Below the pieces are notes generated by a model. It ran no database searches. It was not told where the DNA came from and saw only the letters and a list, made by a program, of their open reading frames with translations. A program made the position numbers and the translations under genes. Source: Granulicella sp. dw_53 (GTDB taxonomy: Bacteria; Acidobacteriota; Terriglobia; Terriglobales; Acidobacteriaceae). From it: DNA of 64,000 nt. The stretch spans positions 1 to 64,000 of the forward strand of contig NZ_JAAVUR010000003.1 of assembly GCF_018449545.1 (NCBI RefSeq), in the 5' to 3' direction. Of the stretch, positions 37,732 to 46,012 are shown piece by piece (position 1 is the first letter of the stretch; every line of letters starts with the position of its first letter).

Positions 37732-38988
37732 TCAAATTGCCAAACGTATTCCTGTGACCTGCCAGCGCGTTTCCGGATTATGGAAATTGCGGTAAGTCGC
37801 CCGCACATGATCCGCAGGCGTAAGGCACGATCCTCCCCGCAAAGTCATCTGACTAGACATGAATTTACCGTTGTATTCCCCCAGTGCACCGGGGAGAGAT
37901 TTATATCCTGGATAACCCACATAAGGACTGGCGGTCCATTCCCAGCAGTCTCCAAAAAGTTGCTTAACGCCTAGACCATTCGCGGTCGTGGGGTGTAACC
38001 GTCCTGTATCAAGCAGATTCCCGTGCCGGCGCTCCTTGCTCGCGACCGATTCCCACTCCGCCTCTGTCGGAAGCCGACAGCCACGCCAGCGCGCGAAGGC
38101 TTCCGCCTCGAAGAAGCTAATGTGGCATACCGGAGTGTCGATCAGCTCCGAGAGGCCATGCCATCCTTTGAGCGTGAAGACGCGCCATCCCGTTGCATCG
38201 CCAGAATGTCGTTCCCAGTAAAGCGGTGCTTCCCAGCCTGCTTGCTCTACCGACTCCCAGCCTTCAGAAAGCCAGAGTGCCGGCCGCGTATATGCGTCAT
38301 CAGACATAAACTCCAAATACTCACCGCAGGTGACTTGGCGGCTCGCAAACTGAAACGGTTCTAAATAGACCTTGTGGCGCGGAGTCTCGTTGTCAAAGCA
38401 AAAGTCCAAAGGCTTCTCGACGTTCATACCGATTTCGATAAGTCCACCCTTAAAGTTGAGCCATTCAAGTTGAGGGATTGAACGGGTGGAGTCCTTCGGC
38501 AAAGCTGTAGTTCCGTAGGAGGGGCGCAACGGATTTAAAAAAAATGCGTGCTTGATATCAGTCAGTGCCAGTTCCTGGTGCTGTTGTTCGTGGTGTAGAC
38601 CCAGCAAGATGCGCCGCGATGCCTCTTCGTCGATGGAGCGGGAAAACAACCTTTCCATCTCTTGATCGACATACGCGCGGAAAGCCAAGATCTCGTCGAG
38701 CGATGGTCGCGAGAAGGATGACCGCAGCTTCTTCGCAGGAATCTCCTCACCCAGCGAGATGTAATAGCTATTAAAGAGCCGATGAAACTCTTCTCGAAAG
38801 GGACGGTAGTCGGTCAGATAGGGTCGTAACACAAAGGTCTCGAAGAACCATGTGGTGTGTGCCTGATGCCATTTGACTGGACTGGCCTCTGGACACGACT
38901 GCACCATTTGATCCTCGGCGGACAAAGTAGAGACAAGAGAACGCGTCATTGACCGTACAGCTTGATATTTCGGCTCAAGAAGACACAT
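37732..38988 (-). CDS. egtB: EgtB-like sulfoxide synthase
   Basis: 418 residues with the EgtB plan: N-terminal DinB-like domain with metal His in KWHQAHTTWFFE (His41/44) and in LHHEQQHQEL (His133, His137), then a formylglycine-generating-type C-type-lectin domain (RGCRLPTEAEWE, GDCWEWTASPY, VTGIRLA). In mycobacteria EgtB uses iron and O2 to join hercynine to a thiol on the way to ergothioneine. No egtD methyltransferase, egtC, egtA or egtE gene is seen here, so the acceptor may differ (an OvoA/SenA-type role cannot be excluded). No clear ribosome site at 38988; Met14 is an alternative start. A sigma-54 promoter is 104 bp upstream. Confidence 0.9.
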   Translation of the reverse strand: MCLLEPKYQAVRSMTRSLVSTLSAEDQMVQSCPEASPVKWHQAHTTWFFETFVLRPYLTDYRPFREEFHRLFNSYYISLGEEIPAKKLRSSFSRPSLDEILAFRAYVDQEMERLFSRSIDEEASRRILLGLHHEQQHQELALTDIKHAFFLNPLRPSYGTTALPKDSTRSIPQLEWLNFKGGLIEIGMNVEKPLDFCFDNETPRHKVYLEPFQFASRQVTCGEYLEFMSDDAYTRPALWLSEGWESVEQAGWEAPLYWERHSGDATGWRVFTLKGWHGLSELIDTPVCHISFFEAEAFARWRGCRLPTEAEWESVASKERRHGNLLDTGRLHPTTANGLGVKQLFGDCWEWTASPYVGYPGYKSLPGALGEYNGKFMSSQMTLRGGSCLTPADHVRATYRNFHNPETRWQVTGIRLAI

Positions 38989-39091
38989 GGAGACAACTCA
39001 TATATTGAGATTTCGACGTAGGTCTGTACGTGCAGGCGAGGGAGTTAATCGTCACACGGCAATAGGTTTCGAAGTCGGCACGACTTTATAG

Positions 39092-39107
39092 AGCAAGTAA
39101 TGCGCCA
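39092..39107 (-). promoter_or_regulatory. Sigma-54 promoter (-24/-12) of egtB
   Basis: Minus-strand TGGCGCATTACTTGCT fits TGGCRC-N5-TTGCW almost perfectly with GG-N10-GC spacing. It lies 104 bp upstream of the egtB start. Third of the three sigma-54 promoters; the one nearest to the activator gene. Confidence 0.82.
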
Positions 39108-39201
39108 AAGAACAACACCGTCTCATCGGCAATCTGACACTATAAATTTCTTATTTTTGGGTGGCTTGGTGGTACAGGCAGCCGAACACAATGCGCACGA
39201 T

Positions 39202-39240
39202 CACTGACGGAAACGCTGACAGATCCCCGCCACTGTCAGC
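39202..39240. promoter_or_regulatory. Inverted repeat GCTGACAG/CTGTCAGC, candidate enhancer for egtB
   Basis: Perfect 8-bp arms at 39215-39222 and 39233-39240 with a 10-bp spacer; a further CACTGAC half-site at 39202-39208. About 95-133 bp upstream of the egtB -24 box. The half-site matches the repeat at 35538-35572. It could instead act as a terminator for the activator gene (46 bp after its stop), but no T-run follows. Confidence 0.5.
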
Positions 39241-39285
39241 TCTCCGTCGCATAAGACGTCGTGGCATATCGTGTAAAAGCGAGGA

Positions 39286-41445
39286 TCATTCAGAACGCAA
39301 TCGACTGTCGACCATCTTTTGTTGTACCGATACGGAACGGTTTATTCCGAGCTTCTGCATTTTGTAAACCAAGGAAGTACGTTTCATCCCCAACCGCTCC
39401 GCAGCACCGTGACGCCCACCGACGACCCAGTTGCTCGCATCGAGTACCCGGAGTATATGGTCTCGTTCCACATCCTCAAGACCCGTCAACGGCGCGTTTG
39501 ATCCCTTGTAGCTACTGAACGGTTCCAATTCAGAGGTCGGAGCACGTAATACTGTATGTGGAGAAAGAATCACTGCTCGTTCGATAAAGTTTTGCAACTC
39601 CCGAACGTTTCCAGGCCAACGATACCGTACCAATGCATCCATTGTCTCAGCAGGAATTTCATCGATCTTTTTATTCATCCGCCGTCCATAGAGTTCTACA
39701 AAATGGCGGACCAGCTTCGGGATATCCTCAGTTCGCTGGCGCAAGGCCGGAACGTGAATCGGAAATACTTTCAGTCGATAATAAAGATCTTCGCGGAAAG
39801 TAGTCTGCTTCACCATTGCAGTCAAGTCGCGATGGGTGGCTGCGATCAGACGGACATCAACTTTATGCGTGTAATTGCTGCCGAGTCTCTCGAACTCTTG
39901 CTCTTGGAGGACACGTAACAACTTCGCCTGAAGTTCCAGTGGGATGTCACCCACCTCGTCAAGAAAGAGGGTGCCTTTGTCCGCGAGTTCAAAGCGCCCT
40001 GTCTTCTGTGCAACCGCTCCGGTGAAAGCTCCTCTTTCGTGCCCGAACAACTCGCTTTCAAGGAGACCAAGTGGTATCGCTGCACAGTTCAGTTTGACGA
40101 AAGGCCGTTCCCGGCGGCCACTTAAATTATGGATACCGCGCGCGATCAGCTCCTTGCCTGTTCCCGTTTCGCCGAGGATCAGAACGCTCGAATCTGTAGG
40201 AGCCACGATGGACACCAGATCCAACGCGGTCTTCAACGCTGGACTATCTCCAATAATGTTTCCAAACTCAGCACGAATTTCCGCTTCGAGATAGAGTCTC
40301 TGTTTGGTCTCTTTGTCTCGATCCCTTATCGCCTTTTCGTAGTCCAACGCGTTTTCAACAGCTATGGCTACTTGACGCGCGACCTGTTCAAGAAAGTCGA
40401 TATCATCGCGACCAAACTCCCTCTCAGACCGCGTCAGGGCAGCTAATACGCCTACTACGCCGCTTCTGCTTAGAAGCGGCAGGTCGCATCCCGATACCAG
40501 GCCCTCATCCATTACCCGTTGATAGAAACGCTGACCGACGTTGCTACCAAAACTTTCCGGATCGTAGCGAAGTTCTTCGAAGCTTTTAAAGTGTTGAGTC
40601 TTCCCGGTTCGGAAGGCCTTGCCGCAGATAGAACCATGGGTGGGGATGATAGTCCCATCACGCAGGGAGCCCCGCGCCTCTGGATTATATAGAGTGGTTA
40701 CGCGCAACTCCCCACTGTCCACATCGGGCAGGATCAAGGCGCAAAAATCACATCGCGTCACCCTCAAGAGATCCGTAGACAAGGTCTCTACCAGACGACG
40801 CATATCTAACTTCGATGCCATGCTGTTGGTAGTCTCCAGTAACAGGCGCAACCGATCGCGTTCAAGCCGCAACTTTTCTTCATTCAGGTTGCGCTCAATC
40901 GCAATTCCGGCGATGTGGCTCGAGTTCTCGATCAACTGCAAGTCGGCGGCGTCAGGGCTGCGCGCCTCACGATAATGAATGGCGAAAGTCCCGAGGACTT
41001 GACCTTCGCTCGTAAACAAGGGACGCGACCATACCGCACGAATTCCATAAGGCAGTAACAGATGACGATAATGATCCCAGACCGGGTCCTGGAGGATATC
41101 GGTCACATAAACTGGCTCTCTTCGATAAACGGCTGTCCCACAGGATCCACCTTTAGGGCCAATGAGCATGGACCCTAGGTCTGTGATGAATCCGGGAAGG
41201 CTAGGCGCCGCAGCGCAATAAAGTTGCTTTCCGTCATCGTCTGGAAGCCAGATGGTGCACAATGTGCCGTCATCTCGAGATTCGACCAATTGGGCAATGA
41301 TCGCGAGCACCTCAGACAATGGGGATCCTGCAAGAATCAACTTTAAAAGATTGAGCACCGACTCGCCGGAGAACAGACCTGAGCCGGTCTGCACCCGCTC
41401 ACTGCTCGATTCGGGAGATGCGGGAGATTGCGCCGTTGTCTCCAT
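39286..41445 (-). CDS. Sigma-54-dependent activator with two GAF domains (NorR/FhlA-like)
   Basis: 719 residues. Two GAF sensor domains lie at about 45-200 and 215-380. The AAA+ domain (about 415-640) has Walker A GETGTGKE, the sigma-54 contact loop GAFTGA, Walker B LFLDEVGD and the R-finger region. A Fis-type helix-turn-helix ends the protein (NWVVGGRHGAAERLGMKRTSLVYKMQKLGI, positions about 655-690). It binds an enhancer and uses ATP to open sigma-54 promoters when its GAF domains sense a signal, which is unknown here. Three sigma-54 promoters lie within 6 kb downstream. No sigma-54 promoter was found upstream of its own gene. Confidence 0.96.
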   Translation of the reverse strand: METTAQSPASPESSSERVQTGSGLFSGESVLNLLKLILAGSPLSEVLAIIAQLVESRDDGTLCTIWLPDDDGKQLYCAAAPSLPGFITDLGSMLIGPKGGSCGTAVYRREPVYVTDILQDPVWDHYRHLLLPYGIRAVWSRPLFTSEGQVLGTFAIHYREARSPDAADLQLIENSSHIAGIAIERNLNEEKLRLERDRLRLLLETTNSMASKLDMRRLVETLSTDLLRVTRCDFCALILPDVDSGELRVTTLYNPEARGSLRDGTIIPTHGSICGKAFRTGKTQHFKSFEELRYDPESFGSNVGQRFYQRVMDEGLVSGCDLPLLSRSGVVGVLAALTRSEREFGRDDIDFLEQVARQVAIAVENALDYEKAIRDRDKETKQRLYLEAEIRAEFGNIIGDSPALKTALDLVSIVAPTDSSVLILGETGTGKELIARGIHNLSGRRERPFVKLNCAAIPLGLLESELFGHERGAFTGAVAQKTGRFELADKGTLFLDEVGDIPLELQAKLLRVLQEQEFERLGSNYTHKVDVRLIAATHRDLTAMVKQTTFREDLYYRLKVFPIHVPALRQRTEDIPKLVRHFVELYGRRMNKKIDEIPAETMDALVRYRWPGNVRELQNFIERAVILSPHTVLRAPTSELEPFSSYKGSNAPLTGLEDVERDHILRVLDASNWVVGGRHGAAERLGMKRTSLVYKMQKLGINRSVSVQQKMVDSRLRSE

Positions 41446-42205
41446 GAATTACTCTTTCTTCGCGCCACGCCGCGACAAAGGCCCCGACCATGTGGCAACT
41501 TAACATTACGTATGGATTATAAAAAGGAAGGGTGTTGGCCATCGACCGGGTCGCCGGCAACTCGTCGCCTTCTCCGGATTAGACCTCTCGATCGTGGGGA
41601 GCGGATCTTCGCTCGACGATCACCGCAGCGTCTCATCACCTTATCTTATGCGTTGCGGAAACAGCTCACTTCAAAACTAACTAACTTCCATTTAAATCAT
41701 AAAAGCTCGGCACTTGTCAACGCTACCTTCACAGGTTACAGTTCATTAGAACTCAGTCCGAAGCACACACCATCAGAATCAATATCAGCCGGAGACATAA
41801 CTCACTGGATCAATTTTGGCGCTCGTCACAGAAGCTGCCATCGTGTTGCTCACAACCGACAATTTCGAACTCGTGCCGTCCTGGTGGGGCTCGAAGCGTC
41901 GCTTTAACAACTGCAACCGACAGCTCCAATTAATCTCTTGCATTTCTGGCTTTCTTCGAAGTAGACTCGGCATGCTTTCCAGATGCAACGACGTCCTTCA
42001 TTTGGTCTACGTCTACCAGAGCTTCACAGGGCCTAGCCTCACTGTTTCTATTGCGTCGTTACTCTCAGTTTGTCTCAACAAACTTGCTTAGCGTCTTGGG
42101 ACACGCGTTGATTTAAGAACGTGACGCCAAGAGGATCAATTGTGAAATTGATAAGCCCCCCGCTCCAATAGATCCCCGTCCTTTAAATCAAATACGAGAG
42201 AGAAC
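41446..42205. other. Divergent gene-free region, 760 bp
   Basis: Plus-strand frames at 41428-42091 are short and lack ribosome sites or motifs. The only clear element is the palindrome at 42135-42152. The promoter of the sigma-54 activator should be here, but was not identified. Confidence 0.5.
42135..42152. promoter_or_regulatory. Palindrome ATCAATTGTGAAATTGAT, possible operator
   Basis: Exact 7-bp arms ATCAATT/AATTGAT around GTGA, 54-71 bp upstream of the next start codon (42206). Position and symmetry fit a repressor or activator site. Confidence 0.5.
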
Positions 42206-42661
42206 ATGTCGATCGAACAATCAGGACCACAAGGTACCTTCGTAGGCCCCGAGCCGAATAGCACCAGCACTCCTAGCTTTCAGATTCAGGTCACGAACGC
42301 TTCCTTCTTTGGAACCGGACCTGGCACTGCCTACGTAGGCATTAATTCCGGCGGGTGGTGTTATCTGACATCGGACCCCGGTCAGGCGGCATCCTTTACC
42401 GCCGCAAAAGATAGTAAGGGCAGGAAGTTCATCACCACGCCGAACGGTTGGCTATCCTATCAAGGCTCGACTCCATACTATTTGGGGAGTTGGAAAAACA
42501 TAACGAACGAGTACCAGACCTGGATTGAGAAAGGCATCCTCTATCTTCATGGCGGGGCCATGTCTTTTTACTCCGACGGAGCGAATACCTGGCTGTATAA
42601 CCAATCCGACGATGCCGTGGGTTATACAAAGTGCACAGTGATTCCCACAGATGTGCCATAG
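42206..42661 (+). CDS. Small hypothetical protein, aromatic and Gly/Ser-rich
   Basis: 151 residues, not recognised. Start ATG at 42206 with a weak GAGAGA site upstream. No signal peptide or membrane segment. It is rich in Trp, Tyr, Gly, Ser and Thr with repeated turn-like blocks (AYVGINSGGWCYL, TTPNGWLSYQGSTPYYL, GAMSFYSDGANTWLYNQ), typical of a small beta-rich, possibly lectin-like fold, which is inference. Two Cys may pair. It precedes the phosphoesterase gene by about 200 bp with a hairpin between them, so cotranscription is uncertain. Confidence 0.65.
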   Translation: MSIEQSGPQGTFVGPEPNSTSTPSFQIQVTNASFFGTGPGTAYVGINSGGWCYLTSDPGQAASFTAAKDSKGRKFITTPNGWLSYQGSTPYYLGSWKNITNEYQTWIEKGILYLHGGAMSFYSDGANTWLYNQSDDAVGYTKCTVIPTDVP

Positions 42662-42713
42662 CAGAACAAGAGTCCAGGCAGAATCGCCTCACACGCAAAT
42701 GTTTTTTTAACCG

Positions 42714-42745
42714 CGGCTCAGCAAATCCAATCCGGATCTGAGCCG
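42714..42745 (+). promoter_or_regulatory. Stem-loop in the leader of the phosphoesterase gene
   Basis: CGGCTCAG (42714-42721) pairs with CTGAGCCG (42738-42745), and inner ATCC/GGAT adds four pairs. The only T-run (about 42702-42708) lies before the hairpin, so it is not an intrinsic terminator for the plus strand; an attenuation or stability role is possible. Confidence 0.35.
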
Positions 42746-42869
42746 CTCGGACCATCACGACAGAACCAAATCTCATGTGCAAAGCACAAGTCGATTCATC
42801 CAGTCGACAAGCGGTGATTTGCCATGGGATGGTTCTGCGCGCAACGACATACCGAAGAGGGAGATCCAT

Positions 42870-44420
42870 GTGGCTGAAATTAAACACATCGTGTATCTAA
42901 TGCTGGAAAACCGGTCTTTGGATAATGTCTTGGGCTGGTTGCACGACGGCTCCGAGCCGCCACAGCACCTCAATTTTATTCCGAAGACCACTCCAGCGGT
43001 TCCCTACAATGGCCTGAAGCCTGACACATACTGGAACAAAAATAACCAGGGCGCCAAGGTCTACGTGTCGAAGATCAGCCCTGCTGACGGTCAACATATT
43101 CCGGACGTCGATCCGAACGAAGACTATGAGCACGTCCAGATACAGATCGCGGATGGCATGGGCGGGTTCTTGGCGGACTACCAGACAACATCGAGCAAAA
43201 AGCCGAACTGCATCTTGCAGGCCTACACGCCGGAGTCCTTGCCTGTCATCAACACCCTCGCGAAGCAGTTCGCAGTCTCTGATGCTTACTTCTGTTCCGT
43301 GCCGTCCAACACCGACGCCAACAGAGCGTTTTCGCTGACCGGCAATTCGATTGGCACGTACGACAGGCAGGCAGACACCGCTATGGTCGATACGGCAGTC
43401 TATTACTCGCTCGGCATCCCGCCTTATCCATTCTCGCGCCGCTGTCTATGGGATGTACTTTGGGAATCCGGACTAAGGCTCACGACAGATTGGTCAATCT
43501 TCTATCATCAAACCTGGCCTGGTCCGAACATCCCAACCGGGCCTGGTACACAATGCTTCACGCAGTTGATGATCGATAGCCTTCAGAAGTACGACGATAA
43601 GTTCTTTCGCAAGATCGATGAGTTCTACCGTATTCTGAACGGTGCTCCGAATACTCAGCTACCCACCTTCAGTTACATCGAGCCCTGCTGGAACCTCGAT
43701 TACAGTGGAACCACTTATCAGAATGGCAATGACTATCACCCCCCGGCGAACCTTGCGTGCGGAGAGGCTTTCCTCCATACCCTCGTCACCAAGTTGCAGG
43801 CGTCCCCATACTGGGACAATACCCTGTTGATCATCACATTCGACGAACATGGCGGAACCTACGATCATGTCGAGCCCCCGACAGGTGTCAAAGCGCCTTG
43901 GGCGGACCAGTCTGATGGCACGGCCCCCCCCACACACTACGCCGTACCATTCGACTTTACCCGCCTGGGCGTTCGCGTGCCTCTACTCCTCATCTCCTCC
44001 CTGATCGAACCGGGAACTGTCATTCGATCCAACACCGACGTACCTTTCGATCACACGTCGATCATCGCCACCATACTCAATCACCTGAAGATCGATCCCC
44101 ACAAATGGCAACTCGGCTCACGCACGGCAAACGCTCCTACCTTCGAGAACGTAATCACCCGGCAGACGCCAAGGTCGCCAGTCGAACTGCCACCAGCGAA
44201 ACACTGCAGCCCTGGCACAACTGCTATGTCAGATGAGCCCGCACACGACCTACCGGTAAGTATCATGGCGCGGGCCCTCGCACACAGGGCTAAAAAGCAG
44301 AACCTTCCAGACGAAAAATTGCGGAATCTATTCAAGGAGCACTTCGTCGACATTAAGACGACCGCGCAATTACATGAAAAGGCCAAGATAATCGATGATC
44401 GAATCTCATCCGGTGGCTGA
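42870..44420 (+). CDS. Phospholipase C / acid phosphatase family phosphoesterase
   Basis: 516 residues from a GTG at 42870, chosen because GAAGAGGGAG lies about 7 bases upstream and the family's IKHIVYLMLENRSLDN motif begins right after it; the frame is open from 42777 (also GTG) without a ribosome site. PF04185-type motifs: LMLENRS (metal and nucleophile region), SVPSNTDANRAFSLTG and TFDEHGGTYDHV (metal ligands). These enzymes cleave phosphoester bonds of phospholipids or related substrates. No signal peptide is visible, whereas family members are usually exported. The C-terminus (from about 450) is an added helical, Lys-rich segment. Confidence 0.88.
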   Translation: MAEIKHIVYLMLENRSLDNVLGWLHDGSEPPQHLNFIPKTTPAVPYNGLKPDTYWNKNNQGAKVYVSKISPADGQHIPDVDPNEDYEHVQIQIADGMGGFLADYQTTSSKKPNCILQAYTPESLPVINTLAKQFAVSDAYFCSVPSNTDANRAFSLTGNSIGTYDRQADTAMVDTAVYYSLGIPPYPFSRRCLWDVLWESGLRLTTDWSIFYHQTWPGPNIPTGPGTQCFTQLMIDSLQKYDDKFFRKIDEFYRILNGAPNTQLPTFSYIEPCWNLDYSGTTYQNGNDYHPPANLACGEAFLHTLVTKLQASPYWDNTLLIITFDEHGGTYDHVEPPTGVKAPWADQSDGTAPPTHYAVPFDFTRLGVRVPLLLISSLIEPGTVIRSNTDVPFDHTSIIATILNHLKIDPHKWQLGSRTANAPTFENVITRQTPRSPVELPPAKHCSPGTTAMSDEPAHDLPVSIMARALAHRAKKQNLPDEKLRNLFKEHFVDIKTTAQLHEKAKIIDDRISSGG

Positions 44421-44456
44421 AGTTCGGGCGACGACGCAAATATCCGCCTGGACGTG

Positions 44457-45122
44457 TTATCGACGGTAGAACCGCTTGGCAAAATAGTTGCCGCCGAATT
44501 GAATGACCTGAACTAGAACGATCAGAATCAACACTGTTCCCGCCAAAACATCGATACGGAAACGCTGATACCCATAGCGGATAGCCAGATCTCCAAGCCC
44601 TCCACCACCAACCGCCCCCGCCATCGCGGAAAAGTTGATCATCGTGATGGACAGTACCGTGAAGGCGCGAAGCAGTCCGGAGAGCGCCTCAGGCAAATAG
44701 ACCTTTAACAGGATCTCTGGTGCGGAGGCACCCATAACAACAACAGCCTGAATGAGCCCAGGCTCAACTTCGAGTAGCGCCGCCTCCGCAAGGCGAGCCG
44801 CATAAGGCATTCCCCCAAGCACAAGTGGCACGATAGCCGCCCACGTTCCGATCGACGTCCCCACCAGCAACCGTGTAACCGGTAGCAGCAGAACGATAAG
44901 GATAAGGAACGGTACAGACCGAGAGATGTTGGTAAACGCAGAAAGCGCTTGATAGAACACCCGAGACGGTGCAACTCCTTGCGGCTGCGTCGCGGTTAGA
45001 AGCAGTCCAAGAAAAAGACCGGAGATTGCACAACCGGGCGCGGCTATGCCAACCATTAGTAGCGTTTCGAGCGTGCCTTTTTGCAACAGCGGGAGCAAGT
45101 TACTGGTAGCTTGATAGTCCAT
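44457..45122 (-). CDS. metI: MetI-type ABC permease
   Basis: 221 residues with five membrane helices and the permease signature of the methionine-import family (YLPEALSGLLRAFTVLSI, GGGGLGDLAIRYGYQRF). The ATG at 45122 overlaps the ATPase stop by one base (TGATG); a GTG one codon earlier is also possible. It forms the inner-membrane channel of a D/L-methionine-type importer. Last gene of the seven-gene operon; 36 bp after it the convergent phosphoesterase gene ends. Confidence 0.94.
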   Translation of the reverse strand: MDYQATSNLLPLLQKGTLETLLMVGIAAPGCAISGLFLGLLLTATQPQGVAPSRVFYQALSAFTNISRSVPFLILIVLLLPVTRLLVGTSIGTWAAIVPLVLGGMPYAARLAEAALLEVEPGLIQAVVVMGASAPEILLKVYLPEALSGLLRAFTVLSITMINFSAMAGAVGGGGLGDLAIRYGYQRFRIDVLAGTVLILIVLVQVIQFGGNYFAKRFYRR

Positions 45123-46012
45123 CACAGATCGCCTCTAAGCGACGCCTTAGCAGACCGCTCTTCGGGTGAGCTACTTGGAGCGAATAACCGACGCGCCTCG
45201 TCGGTTTGCGGGCTATCAATTACTTCGGCAGTCGGTCCAGACTCTACAATCCGCCCAGAAGATAAAATTGACAGAGTATCGCAGACATACTCAGCCGCCT
45301 GCAGATCATGCGTGATGATCAGGACTGTAACCCCAAACTCATCGCGAATCCTTCGCAGCACATTGAGCACGGAGAGCTTCGTCTCTGTGTCCAGAGCGGA
45401 GGTCGGTTCATCAGCCAAAAGGATTGCGGGAGCCGTCGCAAGCGCTCTCGCCAAGGCGACGCGCTGACGCTGTCCGCCGGAGAGTTTAGCAGGGTATTCG
45501 CTCCCTTTATCTGATATGCCGAACCACTCCAGAAGCTCAGCGACACGAGCCTCTCGGTCACGTTTTCGAATGCCGGCGATCTCCAGAGGCAGCGAGATAT
45601 TCTCTGCCGCAGTTCGCGAAGCTAAAAGATGAAGGTGCTGAAAGATCACGCCAACCCGATGACGCTCCCGTCGAAGTTGCATATCGGAGAGCGTGTTCCA
45701 GTTACAGCCTTCGATCAATACCTCACCGGCATCGGCTCGCTCCAGACGCAGGAGGCATCGCAACAAGGTTGTCTTACCCGCACCACTCGCGCCCAGAATA
45801 CCGTGAATAGCACCCTTCTCAAGCGAGAGATTTACACCGTCAAGTGCATGGTGGATCCCCATTCCGTCACGATAGGATTTACTTAACCCACGAAGCGATA
45901 TGGCAAATGGTCGCGATGTCTGAATATCAGGCGCCGAAAGGGTAGCCGCAGGTGTCTCAGCGCCTTCGTCTTCGAACACTTGAAACTGACTCACGCTGGT
46001 CGCCTTCCTCAT
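45122..46012 (-). CDS. metN: MetN-type ABC ATPase lacking the NIL domain
   Basis: 296 residues. Walker A GASGAGKTT, signature LSGGQRQ, Walker B ILLADEPTSALD and the D-loop are all intact, and the sequence is closest to MetN in style (GIHHALDGVNLSLEKG). E. coli MetN has about 343 residues with a C-terminal NIL domain that binds methionine and shuts the transporter; here that part is missing, and there is instead a roughly 40-residue N-terminal extension. So transport would lack this trans-inhibition. The start overlaps the metQ stop by 4 bp. Confidence 0.94.
   Translation of the reverse strand: MRKATSVSQFQVFEDEGAETPAATLSAPDIQTSRPFAISLRGLSKSYRDGMGIHHALDGVNLSLEKGAIHGILGASGAGKTTLLRCLLRLERADAGEVLIEGCNWNTLSDMQLRRERHRVGVIFQHLHLLASRTAAENISLPLEIAGIRKRDREARVAELLEWFGISDKGSEYPAKLSGGQRQRVALARALATAPAILLADEPTSALDTETKLSVLNVLRRIRDEFGVTVLIITHDLQAAEYVCDTLSILSSGRIVESGPTAEVIDSPQTDEARRLFAPSSSPEERSAKASLRGDL

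Noticed and set aside
41428-42091. Plus-strand frames between the sigma-54 activator and the small unknown gene
   Set aside because: No ribosome sites, no motifs and composition like random translation.
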